NCBI GenBank assembly: GCA_963702685.1
Contig: CAVPDQ010000006.1
Coordinates: 186,001 to 250,000, forward strand
Direction of reading: 5' to 3'
DNA from: AP-15 sp963702685
GTDB lineage: Bacteria > Pseudomonadota > Alphaproteobacteria > ATCC43930 > CGMCC-115725
DNA: 64,000 nt
Made by a program: the position numbers and the translations under genes. A model generated the notes under the pieces. The model worked only from the letters and a program-made list of their open reading frames with translations. It had not been told where the DNA came from and did no database searches. Positions 8,864 to 17,985 of this stretch are shown piece after piece. Within the stretch, counting starts at the first letter, position 1. The number at the start of each line of letters is the position of its first letter.

Positions 8864-10471
8864 CGCAGGACATCCTGATCAAGGGCGGGACGGTGATCGA
8901 CGGCAGCGGAAGGCCGGGCGAGATCGGCGACGTTCTCGTTCGCGATGGCCGGATCGCAGCGATTGGCTCGTCGCTGTCCGCCGAGCCGGGGCAGGTCATC
9001 GACGCCGCGGGGCTCGCGGTGACGCCGGGCTTTATCGACATCAAGACGCATTCCGACTTTACCCTGCCGATCAACCCCAAGGCCGAGAGCAAGGTGCGGC
9101 AAGGGGTGACGACCGAGATTGTCGGCCATTGCGGGTATTCGGTGGCTCCGGTGCTGCCGGGAAAGCTCGAATTGATCCGGGATTATTTGAGCGCCAGCGC
9201 TCCCTGGCTGCCGTTCCGCGAGACGAGTTTTCCGGAATATCTCGACAGCTTTCCGGCGACTTCGGTCAATGCCGGGATGCTGGTCGGCCACCACACGCTG
9301 CGGCTCAACGTCATGGGGATGGCAGCGCGCGCGCCGAGCCGGGTCGAGCTCGAAGCGATGATGGCGCTCCTCGAAGAAGGGCTCGCGGCCGGCGCGCTCG
9401 GCCTCTCGACCGGGCTCTTCACGCCGCCGTCGAGCTATGCCGAACGCGACGAGATCGTGGCGCTCTGCCAGGTGCTGAAGCACCGCAACGGTCTTTATTT
9501 CACCCACATCCGGGATGAATCGAGCAAGGTCGTCGAAGCGGTCGCGGAGGCGATCGACATCGCGCGCACCTGCGGCGTCCATGTCGAGATCGTGCATTTG
9601 AAATGCTCGGGCCTCGACAATTGGGGGAAGGCCGCGGCAATCCTGGGCATGATCGAGCAGGCACGGGCCGAGGGGCTGGCGGTCGATTGCGACGCCTACC
9701 CTTACGCCGCGGGCAGCAACCCACTCAAAAACTTGCTGCCGCAATGGGTGCAGGAGGGCGGCGTCGAGGCGATGCTGGCGCGCCTGGCATCGCCCGAGAC
9801 CCGCGCCCGCATCCGCACCGAGATCGAGCGCGACGGGCTCAACAATTGGGGTCGCATCCCGTCCTGGGAGAATGTGCAGGTTTCGATCTCGCCCAATCTT
9901 CCCCAGCATGCGGGCGCGACCTTTGGCGCGCTCGCGGCGGCGCGCGGCGCCGACCCGATCGATGTCGTCTGCGACTACCTGATAAGGGACAAGGCGGCGA
10001 CCCGGGTGCTGATCACCTCGATCGCCGAAGACGACATCCGCGACATCGTCCGCTCGCCGACCGCCCTTGTCGGCTCCGACGGCAATTGCGTCGCCGATTA
10101 CGGCGTGGTCGCCCAGGGCATGCCGCATCCGCGCTTTTACGGAACCTTCCCACGCATTATCGGCCGTTTCGTCGGCGAGGAGCATCTGCTTGCCGCTCGA
10201 AACGGCGATCCACAAGATGACCGGGGCGACCGCCGCAGCCTTGCGGCTGCGCGACCGCGGCCTCCTCGAGGAAGGTTGGCGCGCCGACATCGCAATCTTC
10301 GACCCCGCCGATTTCAAGGACCGCGCGACCTACGCCGACCCGCACCAATACCCGACGGGCTCCCGGACCACGGTCCTCGTCAACGGCGCCGTCGTCGTCG
10401 AAGACGCCCGCCATACCGGGGCATTGCCGGGCACGGTGCTGCGCCGCGCCGCCGACGGAACGGTCGGGTGA
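8860..10471 (+). CDS. N-acyl-D-amino-acid deacylase / D-aminoacylase-like amidohydrolase (frameshifted as sequenced)
   Basis: Starts with GTG 8860 overlapping the reductase stop (GTGA). The N-terminal part matches the family: ILIKGGTVIDGSG, PGFIDIKTHSDFTL, VRQGVTTEIVGHCGYS and, later, LVGSDGNC. At ~10190 the frame moves by +1, apparently an extra T in CTGCTTGCCG. The C-terminus then continues in the new frame (PLETAIHKMTG, RADIAIFDPADF) to TGA 10471. Correcting one base gives ~536 residues, the normal length. The usual HxH metal pair appears as KTH here. It would hydrolyse N-acyl-D-amino acids or related amides using zinc. Confidence 0.85.
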
Positions 10472-11221
10472 CGCCGGCGGCAAGCGGTGGTTTCGCCGGA
10501 TTTCGGCCGGCGGCGTTCGAGTTTTTCAATGGCTTGCGCGACAACAACGACCCTGCCTGGTTCAAGCCGCGCAAGGGGGTCTACGAGGCCGAGGTGCTGG
10601 TTCCGTTTCGGGCGCTCGTTGCCGCGGCCGGGGAGGCGCTCGCTCGGGCGGGCCTGCCGCTCGTCGGCGATCCGAGGCACGGCATCTTCCGGATTTATCG
10701 CGACGTGCGGTTTTCGCCCGACAAGCGTCTCTACAAAACCCATGCCGGCGCGGTCTTGACGCGCTCCGGAGACAAACGCGATCCCGGCCTCCTCTATTTC
10801 CATGTAGCTCCCGGCGAATCGATGGCGGGGGCCGGCTTCTGGCACCCGCGGCCCGATCTTCTCGGCAAGTTGCGCCGCGCCATTCTCGGCGACGCCGACG
10901 GTTTTTTGGCAATGGCTGCGGTGCTGGAGCGAGGCCGGGCATCCGCTCTCGACCGAGGATCGGCTGAGCCGGCCGCCGCGCGGCTTTGAAGCGGCCAAAG
11001 GTACGCCGGTGGCGGAATATATCGGCTGGAAGTCGTTTACGGCCCATGGCGGGTTCAGCGACGACGAGATGCAATCGCCCGCCCTCGTCGAGCGGATCGT
11101 CGAATTCGCCCGTCGGGTCATGCCATTGCTCGAATGGGGCTGGGCCGCGATCGACGACGAGGCACCGCCGCCGCTCGTCATCCGTACCCCCACCCGGCCG
11201 CTGCCCAAGCCCGATTTCTGA
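10468..11221 (+). CDS. DUF2461 family protein (frameshifted as sequenced)
   Basis: The start is GTG 10468, overlapping the upstream TGA by four bases. The first ~150 residues carry the family hallmarks FRPAAFEFFNGL, NDPAWFKPRKGVYEAEV and RIYRDVRFSPDKRLYKTH. Between about 10901 and 10935 the frame shifts by +1; the tail (GHPLSTEDRLSRPPRGFEA, then VAEYIGWKSF) continues in the other frame to TGA 11221. The repaired protein would be ~250 residues. The function of DUF2461 is unknown. It ends the co-directional string that began at 6204. Confidence 0.8.
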
Positions 11222-11417
11222 GCGCAGGGGACGTATCGGCTCAGCGGGTGCCGCTCATGATCGACGGCCAAGACAGCACGGCTGGCTTCGGAGGCCGCTT
11301 GGTCGGATGGGATCGCTTCCGTTCTCTTTGCTGGCCCTGCGAAGAGCGGGAACTCAGCAACCAACGTTCAGTCGTTTGCCGCTGGATCTCCGCCTTCGAA
11401 TACTTCACGGAAAGCAG

Positions 11418-11542
11418 TGTCATTCCGGGATGCCCGCGGGGCAGGCCCGGAACCTATGAACACCGCCGTCCGCCAGCATATCGGATGCCGGTGTGCTTGG
11501 GTTCCGGGCTCGCGGGTAAACTACCCGCGCCCCGGAATGACA
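11418..11542. repeat. Small palindromic (MITE-like) element with nested inverted repeats
   Basis: A perfect 12-bp inverted repeat (tgtcattccggg / cccggaatgaca) bounds 125 bp. Inside is a second perfect 10-bp pair (gcccggaacc at 11445, ggttccgggc at 11500) and a short palindrome around 11511-11529. The whole can fold as a branched cruciform or RNA. It has no coding capacity of its own. Similar 'tcattccggg...cccggaatga' elements are, from general knowledge, common between genes in alphaproteobacteria. The rest of the 11222-11618 gap shows no gene. Confidence 0.8.
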
Positions 11543-11618
11543 CAGCTTCACGTTTCTTCACATAGACTTGCACCGGGGCGACGGAAGACAAGGTGATCAC
11601 GCCTGAACGAATCACGCT

Positions 11619-13298
11619 CTAGTTGCCAGGTGGCTTGCCGGTTTTGGCTTCGGCTTTTGTCATCGTCAGGTGATCGGCACACTTCCCGCAGTGGGGCGGG
11701 CTGAGCCAGATTGTCGCCAAATCCTGGTTGGCGTAATGGCTCGGGCCGATCTTCCAGCCGTGCACGTAGGAGCGCAAGGGCACGAGCCGATTCCACCAGA
11801 AGGTGTGAATGTAATGCGCCTCTTCGCCGAGCACGCGCTTGTCGAACTGGTAGGCCAGAACCCGCTGCTTCGCGAGGTCGGTCTCGTGCAGCATTTTGTT
11901 GTAGATCGCGTCCTCCGTCGGATCCTCGTAGTAGCCGTAGTTTTGGCTGCTGACCGAGTGCGACAACCAGGTTTGAACATCGATCACCGGGTTGACGATG
12001 CCGTGGCAATTGCCGCCGGTCGAGACGCTGAACTCGCCGCTGCGCAGCGCAGCGAACCACGGGCCGGTCGGCACGACGCGCTGCGTCACATGCAAGCCGA
12101 TTTTGCCCCATTGATCGATCAGCCAGGTGCCCAGGTATTTATAAGGCTGATCGACGTTGCGGTTGATCAATTCGAAGCTGAGATTTTCGGCGCCGGCCTC
12201 TTTCAGCAGCCGGCGCGCTTCGGCGCGCGACTTCTCGATGTCCGGCCAGAAGCCGGCGATGGTTTCGAGCTGATCCTTGCTCTCCGCCAGCGGCGAGCCC
12301 GGGAACATCAGGCCGCCGACCGTGTGCATCAGGCTCACCTTGGAGAGGCCCTCGGCGCTGCCCCAGCGGTCGATTGCCAGGGTCAGGGCGCGGCGCACCC
12401 GGACGTCGTCGAACGGCTTTTTCTTGTGGTTGATCCAGGCTCCCAGGGTGCAGTTCCAGTCGCTCTGCTGCACCACGATCCGGTCGCCGAGCTCCTGCTT
12501 CAGCTGGTCTATGGCGGACGGCGGATAGCCGCGAAACTCGGTCGCGGCCCGGTCGGCGCGGATCGCGTCGAGCTGAACCGCCTGCTTGGGGGCATAGATG
12601 CCGACGAAGCCGTCGAGATAGGGCAGCCCCTTGCGGTAGTAATCGGGGTTGCGCACGCCCTTGATCTCCTGGCCCACTTCATAGCCGGCGAATTTGAATG
12701 GGCCGGAGCCGAGGATGTTGTGCTCGTACCAGTGGATGTCCTTGTCGAGCACCTTCTTCTGGTAGATCCAGTTGTAGGGATCGGCCAGGGCCGGCAGAAA
12801 GGCGCTGGTGGCAAATTTCAGACGAATGACGACGGTGTTCGGGTCGGTCGCCTCGATCTTGTCGACCATCATGAAATCGGTGGCGCGAGGGCTCGAGCTG
12901 CCCGGCGGCGGAAAGGCGATCTTGTTCAGGCTGGCAGCGACATCCTCGGCGGTCAGCTTGTCGCCGTTGTGGAACTTAACATCGTCGCGGATCTTGAAGG
13001 TGTAGGTCTTTCCGGCATCGGTCGGCTCCGGCACCACGGTGCACAGATCGCAGACGATGTCGGTGCTCGATCCCGGATTGTTGGGGTTGATCCTGACCAA
13101 GACGCTGTAGAACGGCGCCGCCGAGTGGATCGTCGCGTAGGTTTCCTCGCGATGCGCATCAAAGCTCGGCGGCGCATCGGCCGGGATCATGTAGGTTAGA
13201 GTACCGCCATATTTTGCCGTTTCCTGCGCTGGCGCAGGTGCCGTCACCACGACGGCGACGCCAAACGCGGCCCCCCGGAGCCAGAACCCTGGTGTCAT
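11619..13298 (-). CDS. ABC transporter substrate-binding protein, family 5 (peptide/nickel type)
   Basis: 559 residues with a cleavable signal peptide (GAAFGVAVVVTAPAPAQ). The family-5 signature is clear: YGGTLTYMIPADAP, YTFKIRDDVKFHNGDKLTAEDV around residue 95 and VRRALTLAIDR near residue 300. The protein would be periplasmic and bind oligopeptides or another small solute. No permease or ATPase genes adjoin it, so it is an orphan binding protein that must share a membrane complex. The upstream region 13299-13547 contains a hairpin repeat. Confidence 0.92.
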   Translation of the reverse strand: MTPGFWLRGAAFGVAVVVTAPAPAQETAKYGGTLTYMIPADAPPSFDAHREETYATIHSAAPFYSVLVRINPNNPGSSTDIVCDLCTVVPEPTDAGKTYTFKIRDDVKFHNGDKLTAEDVAASLNKIAFPPPGSSSPRATDFMMVDKIEATDPNTVVIRLKFATSAFLPALADPYNWIYQKKVLDKDIHWYEHNILGSGPFKFAGYEVGQEIKGVRNPDYYRKGLPYLDGFVGIYAPKQAVQLDAIRADRAATEFRGYPPSAIDQLKQELGDRIVVQQSDWNCTLGAWINHKKKPFDDVRVRRALTLAIDRWGSAEGLSKVSLMHTVGGLMFPGSPLAESKDQLETIAGFWPDIEKSRAEARRLLKEAGAENLSFELINRNVDQPYKYLGTWLIDQWGKIGLHVTQRVVPTGPWFAALRSGEFSVSTGGNCHGIVNPVIDVQTWLSHSVSSQNYGYYEDPTEDAIYNKMLHETDLAKQRVLAYQFDKRVLGEEAHYIHTFWWNRLVPLRSYVHGWKIGPSHYANQDLATIWLSPPHCGKCADHLTMTKAEAKTGKPPGN

Positions 13299-13461
13299 CG
13301 CTGCCTCCCGTTCGGAACGACCCTGTTGCCGGGTCTGCGCGCGACCGTATAGCAGACATGCAAAAATGTCTATTCTATTGTGCCGAGCTTATGGGGCTCG
13401 CAATCGAGATAGCTCGGGCCGGCCTCCGGCCGGACCGGTGGGCCTCGCCAACCCTTCGCAA

Positions 13462-13540
13462 CCCTCTCCCCCCAATTCCCCCCAATTGGGGGGAGAGGGA
13501 AGGGTGAGGGGGGCTGACGGGCTGATGCAACCTGATCGGA
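13462..13540. repeat. Hairpin repeat related to the element at 58.1 kb
   Basis: A perfect 16-bp inverted repeat (ccctctccccccaatt / aattggggggagaggg) with a six-base loop lies at 13462-13499. It is followed by a G-rich tract and then tgcaacctgatcgga at 13526-13540. The last 15 bases are identical to 58256-58270, where they again follow a gggagggggtgag tract, so the two loci carry copies of one dispersed repeat. The hairpin has no T-run, so a terminator role is uncertain, although it lies just beyond the sdhB stop codon. Confidence 0.75.
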
Positions 13541-13547
13541 TCTTGCT

Positions 13548-14327
13548 CTAGCGGCGCAGCACCAGGAGCTTTTTGATTTCGGCGATGGCCTTGCCCGGGT
13601 TCAGGTGCTTGGGGCAGGTGCGGGTGCAATTCATGATCGTGTGGCAGCGGTAGAGGCGGAACGGGTCTTCGAGCGCGTCGAGCCGCTCGCCGGTGCGCTC
13701 GTCACGGCTGTCGGCGATCCAACGATAGGCTTGCAGCAGCACCGCCGGCCCGAGATAGCGCTCGCCGTTCCACCAATGGCTCGGGCAAGCGGTGGTGCAG
13801 CAGAAGCACAGGATGCATTCCCACAGCCCGTCGAGCCGCTCCCGCTCTTCGACCGATTGCAGCCTTTCGCGATCGGGCGGCGGCGGCTCGGCCGTTTGCA
13901 GCCACGGCTCGATCGAGCGGTATTGCGCAAACAGATGCGTCTGGTCGCCGACCAGGTCCTTGATCACCGGCAGGTGCGGCAACGGGTAGATCCGCACGGT
14001 GCGCTTGATGCTGGAGATCGCGGTGATGCAGGCCAGCGTGTTGACGCCGTCGATGTTCATCGCGCACGAGCCGCACACCCCCTCGCGGCAGGAGCGGCGA
14101 AAGGTCAGCGTCGTGTCGATCTCGTTTTTGATCTTGATCAGCGCATCGAGAACCATTGGGCCGCACCGGTCGAGATCGACCGGGTAGCTGTCGATGACCG
14201 GGTTTTTGCCGTCGTCCGGGTTCCAGCGATAAACCGCAAATTCCCGCACGCGGGTCGCCTCGGCGGGCGCGGGCCAGCGCTTGCCGGCGCCGACCTTCGA
14301 GTTGGCGGGAAGGGTGAACTCCGGCAT
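13548..14327 (-). CDS. sdhB: Succinate dehydrogenase iron-sulfur subunit
   Basis: 259 residues with all three cluster motifs: SCREGVCGSC plus LAC for the 2Fe-2S centre (residues ~80-110), CILCFCCTTACP for 4Fe-4S and CHTIMNCTRTCPKHLNPG for 3Fe-4S. It passes electrons from the SdhA flavin to quinone in complex II of the TCA cycle and respiratory chain. It is the last gene of sdhCDAB, 9 nt after sdhA. Its stop codon abuts the dispersed repeat downstream. Confidence 0.98.
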   Translation of the reverse strand: MPEFTLPANSKVGAGKRWPAPAEATRVREFAVYRWNPDDGKNPVIDSYPVDLDRCGPMVLDALIKIKNEIDTTLTFRRSCREGVCGSCAMNIDGVNTLACITAISSIKRTVRIYPLPHLPVIKDLVGDQTHLFAQYRSIEPWLQTAEPPPPDRERLQSVEERERLDGLWECILCFCCTTACPSHWWNGERYLGPAVLLQAYRWIADSRDERTGERLDALEDPFRLYRCHTIMNCTRTCPKHLNPGKAIAEIKKLLVLRR

Positions 14328-14336
14328 CGCCGATCC

Positions 14337-16130
14337 TCAATAGACGCGGGTCTTTGGCGGAAAGGGCTGGACCTCGTTCGAGAGCGTGAACTGATGCACC
14401 GGCCGATAGCTGATCTCGACCGTGCCCTCGGCGTCGAGCTTGACCAAGGTGTGCTTGAGCCAGTCGCGGTCGTCGCGCTCGGGATAGTCCTCACGCGCAT
14501 GGGCGCCGCGGCTTTCGGTGCGGTTCTCGGCGGAATGCAAAGCGACGACCGCCTGCTCCAGCAGGTTTTCGAGCTCGAGCGCTTCGGCGAGGTCGGTGTT
14601 CCAGATCATCGACCGGTCGGCGACCCCCAGATCGCCGAAATTGCGCGCCACCCGGTCGATCTTGGTGACGCCGTCGCGCAGGATCTCGGCGGTGCGGAAG
14701 ACGGCGCAGTTGGCCTGCATGACCCGTTGCATGTCGAGCCGGATCTCGCTCGCCCGCAGCGACCCTTTGGCGTGACGCACCGCGTCGAGCCGGGCCACCG
14801 CGTCGTCGCCGGCGTTGGCCGAGAGCGGCTTGTGCGCGGTACCCGGGGCAACGATGGCACCCGCGCGGCGGGCTGCGGCGCGGCCGAAGACGACGATGTC
14901 GAGCAATGAATTGCAGCCGAGCCGGTTGGCGCCGTGCACCGAGACGCAGGCCGCTTCGCCAACCGCCATCAAGCCCGTGACGACCGCATCGGGATCGTTC
15001 TCGGTCGGGCGCAGAACCTCGCCGTGATGGTTCGTTGGAATGCCGCCCATGTTGTAGTGCACGGTCGGCAACACCGGGATCGGCTCGCGCGTCACCTCGA
15101 CGCCGGCAAAGATGCGCGCGGTTTCCGAAATGCCGGGGAGGCGCAGATGCAGCACGTCGGGCGACAAATGCTCGAGGTGCAAGAGGATGTGGTCCTGCTG
15201 CGGCCCGCAGCCGCGGCCTTCGCGGATTTCGATCGTCATCGCCCGGCTGACGACGTCGCGCGAGGCGAGATCCTTGGCGTGCGGGGCATAGCGCTCCATA
15301 AAGCGCTCGCCCTCGCTGTTGGTCAGATAGCCGCCTTCGCCGCGCGCGCCCTCGGTGATCAGGCAGCCCGCGCCATAGATGCCGGTCGGGTGGAACTGGA
15401 TGAACTCCATGTCCTGCAACGGCAGCCCGGCGCGCAGCACCATCGCATTGCCGTCGCCGGTGCAGGTATGCGCCGAAGTACAGGAGAAATAGGCGCGGCC
15501 ATAGCCGCCGGTCGCGAGGATCACGAGATGGGCGCGAAACCGGTGCAAGGTCCCGTCGTCGAGGCACCACGCCATGACCCCGCGGCACGCACCCTCGTCG
15601 TCGGTGATCAGGTCGAGCACGAAATATTCGACAAAGAACTCGGCGCGGTTGCGCAGGCACTGCTGAAACAGGGTGTGGATGATCGCATGCCCGGTGCGGT
15701 CGGCGGCAGCGCAGGCGCGCTTGGCGGGATCGCCCTCGCCGTAATCGGTCATGTGGCCGCCGAACGGGCGCTGATAGATGCGGCCGTCGTCGGTGCGCGA
15801 GAACGGCACCCCCATATGCTCGAGCTCGATGACCGCATCGCCGGCGTTGCGGCACAGATATTCGATCGCATCCTGGTCGCCGAGCCAGTCCGACCCCTTG
15901 ACCGTGTCGTACATGTGCCAGCGCCAGTCGTCGGCGCCCATGTTGCCGAGTGCCGCGCTGATCCCGCCCTGCGCCGCCGCGGTATGGCTGCGGGTCGGAA
16001 ACACCTTGCTGATGCAGGCGGTCTTGAGCCCCTCGGTGGTCGTCCCCAACGTGGCGCGCAACCCGGCCCCGCCGGCGCCGACGACGATGACGTCATAGCT
16101 GTGCTCGATGATTTTGTAGGCGGGCGCCAT
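14337..16130 (-). CDS. sdhA: Succinate dehydrogenase flavoprotein subunit
   Basis: 597 residues, the usual length. VIVVGAGGAGLRATLG near the N-terminus binds FAD; ISKVFPTRSHTAAAQGG contains the His that is covalently flavinylated. QFHPTGIYGAGCLITEGARG carries the substrate His/Arg region, and HGANRLGCNSLLDIVVFGRA closes the FAD fold. It oxidises succinate to fumarate. It follows sdhD after 12 nt on the same strand. Confidence 0.98.
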   Translation of the reverse strand: MAPAYKIIEHSYDVIVVGAGGAGLRATLGTTTEGLKTACISKVFPTRSHTAAAQGGISAALGNMGADDWRWHMYDTVKGSDWLGDQDAIEYLCRNAGDAVIELEHMGVPFSRTDDGRIYQRPFGGHMTDYGEGDPAKRACAAADRTGHAIIHTLFQQCLRNRAEFFVEYFVLDLITDDEGACRGVMAWCLDDGTLHRFRAHLVILATGGYGRAYFSCTSAHTCTGDGNAMVLRAGLPLQDMEFIQFHPTGIYGAGCLITEGARGEGGYLTNSEGERFMERYAPHAKDLASRDVVSRAMTIEIREGRGCGPQQDHILLHLEHLSPDVLHLRLPGISETARIFAGVEVTREPIPVLPTVHYNMGGIPTNHHGEVLRPTENDPDAVVTGLMAVGEAACVSVHGANRLGCNSLLDIVVFGRAAARRAGAIVAPGTAHKPLSANAGDDAVARLDAVRHAKGSLRASEIRLDMQRVMQANCAVFRTAEILRDGVTKIDRVARNFGDLGVADRSMIWNTDLAEALELENLLEQAVVALHSAENRTESRGAHAREDYPERDDRDWLKHTLVKLDAEGTVEISYRPVHQFTLSNEVQPFPPKTRVY

Positions 16131-16142
16131 CGCTAAGGCCCT

Positions 16143-16538
16143 TCAGTGTGCCGCGCCGAACGCCATGCCGAGGACGGCGATGATGCCGGCGGCGGCGAAC
16201 GCGGCGCAACCGAGGCGGACGGCCATTACGAGGCCGATCCGCGTCAGCGCGGCATGGATGTAATCCTCGATCACGACCTGCAAGCCGAGCGCTGCATGAT
16301 AGAATGTGGCGGCCAGCAGCAGCACCAGCAAGGTCGCCGAGAGCGGACGCCCGGCCCAATCGCGCACAGCGGCGAGATCGGCCCCGGCCAAGCGAACAAT
16401 GCCGGCGGCGAACCACAGCGCCAACGGCACCAGCGCCACCGCGGTCAGCCGCTGCAGCCACCAATGCTCGACGCCTTCCTTGGCCGAGCCGAGGCCGAGC
16501 ACGCGCCCGAGCGGCGAGCGCATTCGCGGTCCTGCCAT
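16143..16538 (-). CDS. sdhD: Succinate dehydrogenase membrane anchor, SdhD
   Basis: 131 residues with three hydrophobic segments (WWLQRLTAVALVPLALWF, ATLLVLLLAATFYHAALGL, RLGCAAFAAAGIIAVLGMAF). FYHAALGLQVVIEDYIH contains the haem-ligand-type His and the quinone-site Asp-Tyr typical of SdhD. It anchors SdhAB to the inner membrane together with SdhC. One nucleotide separates it from the sdhC stop codon. Confidence 0.94.
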   Translation of the reverse strand: MAGPRMRSPLGRVLGLGSAKEGVEHWWLQRLTAVALVPLALWFAAGIVRLAGADLAAVRDWAGRPLSATLLVLLLAATFYHAALGLQVVIEDYIHAALTRIGLVMAVRLGCAAFAAAGIIAVLGMAFGAAH

Positions 16539-16539
16539 C

Positions 16540-16932
16540 TCAACCGGCCCAGTGCCAGATCCCGGCGATCCAGGCGATCACCGTCAGCACCGCCGTCGCC
16601 GCGACGACGAGCCAGCCGCCAAAATAGGTCGAGCCGAGGTCGAGCGCGTGGCCGGTGTCCCAGACGAGATGCCGGATGCCGTTGCAGAGATGGTAGAACA
16701 GCGCCGCGGTCCAGCCGAACAGCAGGACAAGGCCGATCCACGAGCCGAAAAACCCCGCCGCCCGGTCATAGGCCGCCGGTCCGCTCGCCGCAGCGACCAG
16801 CCACCATACCAAGAGGATGGCGCCGACGCTCAGCGCCACGCCGGCAACGCGGTGCAGGATCGACAAAACCGAAGTCAGCTGCCAGCGGTAGATTTGCAGG
16901 TGCGGCGACAGCGGCCGATCGGCGGAATCCAT
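16540..16932 (-). CDS. sdhC: Succinate dehydrogenase cytochrome b556 subunit, SdhC
   Basis: 130 residues opening with RPLSPHLQIYRWQLTSVLSI and SILHRVAGVAL, the conserved SdhC quinone-site region (S and R). LFYHLCNGIRHLVWDTGH holds the haem-axial His. Three transmembrane helices are evident. It is the first of the four sdh genes and lies 59 nt downstream of the CoA-lyase gene on the same strand, so all five genes may be one transcript. Confidence 0.95.
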   Translation of the reverse strand: MDSADRPLSPHLQIYRWQLTSVLSILHRVAGVALSVGAILLVWWLVAAASGPAAYDRAAGFFGSWIGLVLLFGWTAALFYHLCNGIRHLVWDTGHALDLGSTYFGGWLVVAATAVLTVIAWIAGIWHWAG

Positions 16933-16991
16933 TTACAGCAGTTCCGGTTATTGCCATCCGAGGCGGGCAGCGGCCGCGCGCCGCGCGTGAA

Positions 16992-17945
16992 TTAGCGCCC
17001 GCCGATGGCGGGTGTCAACGAAGGCCCGCGGTCGCGCTTTTCGATTTCTTCGGCCATCGTCAACAGCCGCCGCGCCTCCGCCGCATGCAGCGCTTCGACT
17101 AGCCGGCCGTCGAGGAGCACCACGCCCTCGCCCCTGGCTTCGGCCGCGGCCCAGGCGGCGACGACACGGCGCGACCATAGGATGTCGTCGGGGCTCGGGC
17201 CAAAGGCGGCATTGGCGGCGGCGATCTGCTTTGGGTGGATCAAGGTCTTGCCGTCAAAGCCGAGCTCGCGCCCCTGCCGGCACAGCGCGGCAAAGCCCTC
17301 GTCGTCGGCGAGGTCGAGCTCGACCCCGTCGAGCACCGCCAGCCCGTGCGCACGGGCGGCAAGGATCGCCAGGCCAAACGCGGCGAGCAGCGGCCGTCGG
17401 TCCGGGGTATGGCGCGCATGCAGATCGCGGGTCAAATCCGAGGTGCCGAGCACCAGCGCCCCGAGCCGCGGGCTTGCCGCCGCGATGTCGCGCGCCGCGA
17501 GAATGCCGCGCGGGGTTTCGAGCATGCACCAGATGTCGAGGCGCCCGCCGACACCCCGCCCGCCGGCACCCCGCTCGTCGAGCCGCGCCAGCGCGCGATG
17601 CACCGTTTCCGGGCTCTCGACCTTGGGCAGCAGCACCGCGTCGAGCGGCAGCGCCGCAGCGGCGGCGAGATCACCCTCGCCCCAGACGCTGTCGAGCGCA
17701 TTGACCCGCAGCACCAGCTCGCGGTCGCCATAGCCGCCGTGCGCCTTCAGCCCTGGGGCGCGTCCCGTGGGGGCGAGAGCAGCCGCGACATTCTCACGCG
17801 CCTTCTCCTTGGCCGCGGGTGCCACCGCGTCTTCGAGATCGAAAATCAGCCCGTCGACCGGCAATTCGCGCGCCTTTTCCAGTGCCCGCGGGTTGGAACC
17901 GGGCATATAGAGAAGGCTGCGGCGCGGGCGGATCGAGACGGGCAT
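16992..17945 (-). CDS. HpcH/HpaI aldolase family CoA-ester lyase (CitE-like, malyl-CoA-lyase type)
   Basis: 317 residues, starting SIRPRRSLLYMPGSNPRALEK, the hallmark of CitE/malyl-CoA-lyase proteins. LIFDLEDAVAP (Mg2+ Asp/Glu region), VLLPKVESPETV, LETPRGILAARDIA and FDGKTLIHPKQIAAAN complete the TIM-barrel signature. It probably cleaves or forms a 3-hydroxyacyl-CoA such as malyl-CoA, feeding glyoxylate and acetyl-CoA metabolism. Its position upstream of sdhCDAB, a familiar alphaproteobacterial arrangement, supports a TCA-linked role. The exact substrate cannot be read from the sequence. Confidence 0.9.
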   Translation of the reverse strand: MPVSIRPRRSLLYMPGSNPRALEKARELPVDGLIFDLEDAVAPAAKEKARENVAAALAPTGRAPGLKAHGGYGDRELVLRVNALDSVWGEGDLAAAAALPLDAVLLPKVESPETVHRALARLDERGAGGRGVGGRLDIWCMLETPRGILAARDIAAASPRLGALVLGTSDLTRDLHARHTPDRRPLLAAFGLAILAARAHGLAVLDGVELDLADDEGFAALCRQGRELGFDGKTLIHPKQIAAANAAFGPSPDDILWSRRVVAAWAAAEARGEGVVLLDGRLVEALHAAEARRLLTMAEEIEKRDRGPSLTPAIGGR

Positions 17946-17985
17946 CGGAGACGGTCGACTATAGCCGAGCCGGCGAGGAGATGGG

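Noticed and set aside
8593..10989. A 798-codon fused D-aminoacylase-DUF2461 protein
   Set aside because: The continuous frame arises only because two frame shifts bracket out-of-frame sequence. The real proteins end and start at the GTGA overlap at 10468-10471.
13462..13499. Rho-independent terminator for the sdh operon
   Set aside because: The hairpin is strong but has no U-run and is part of a dispersed repeat, so termination is unproven.
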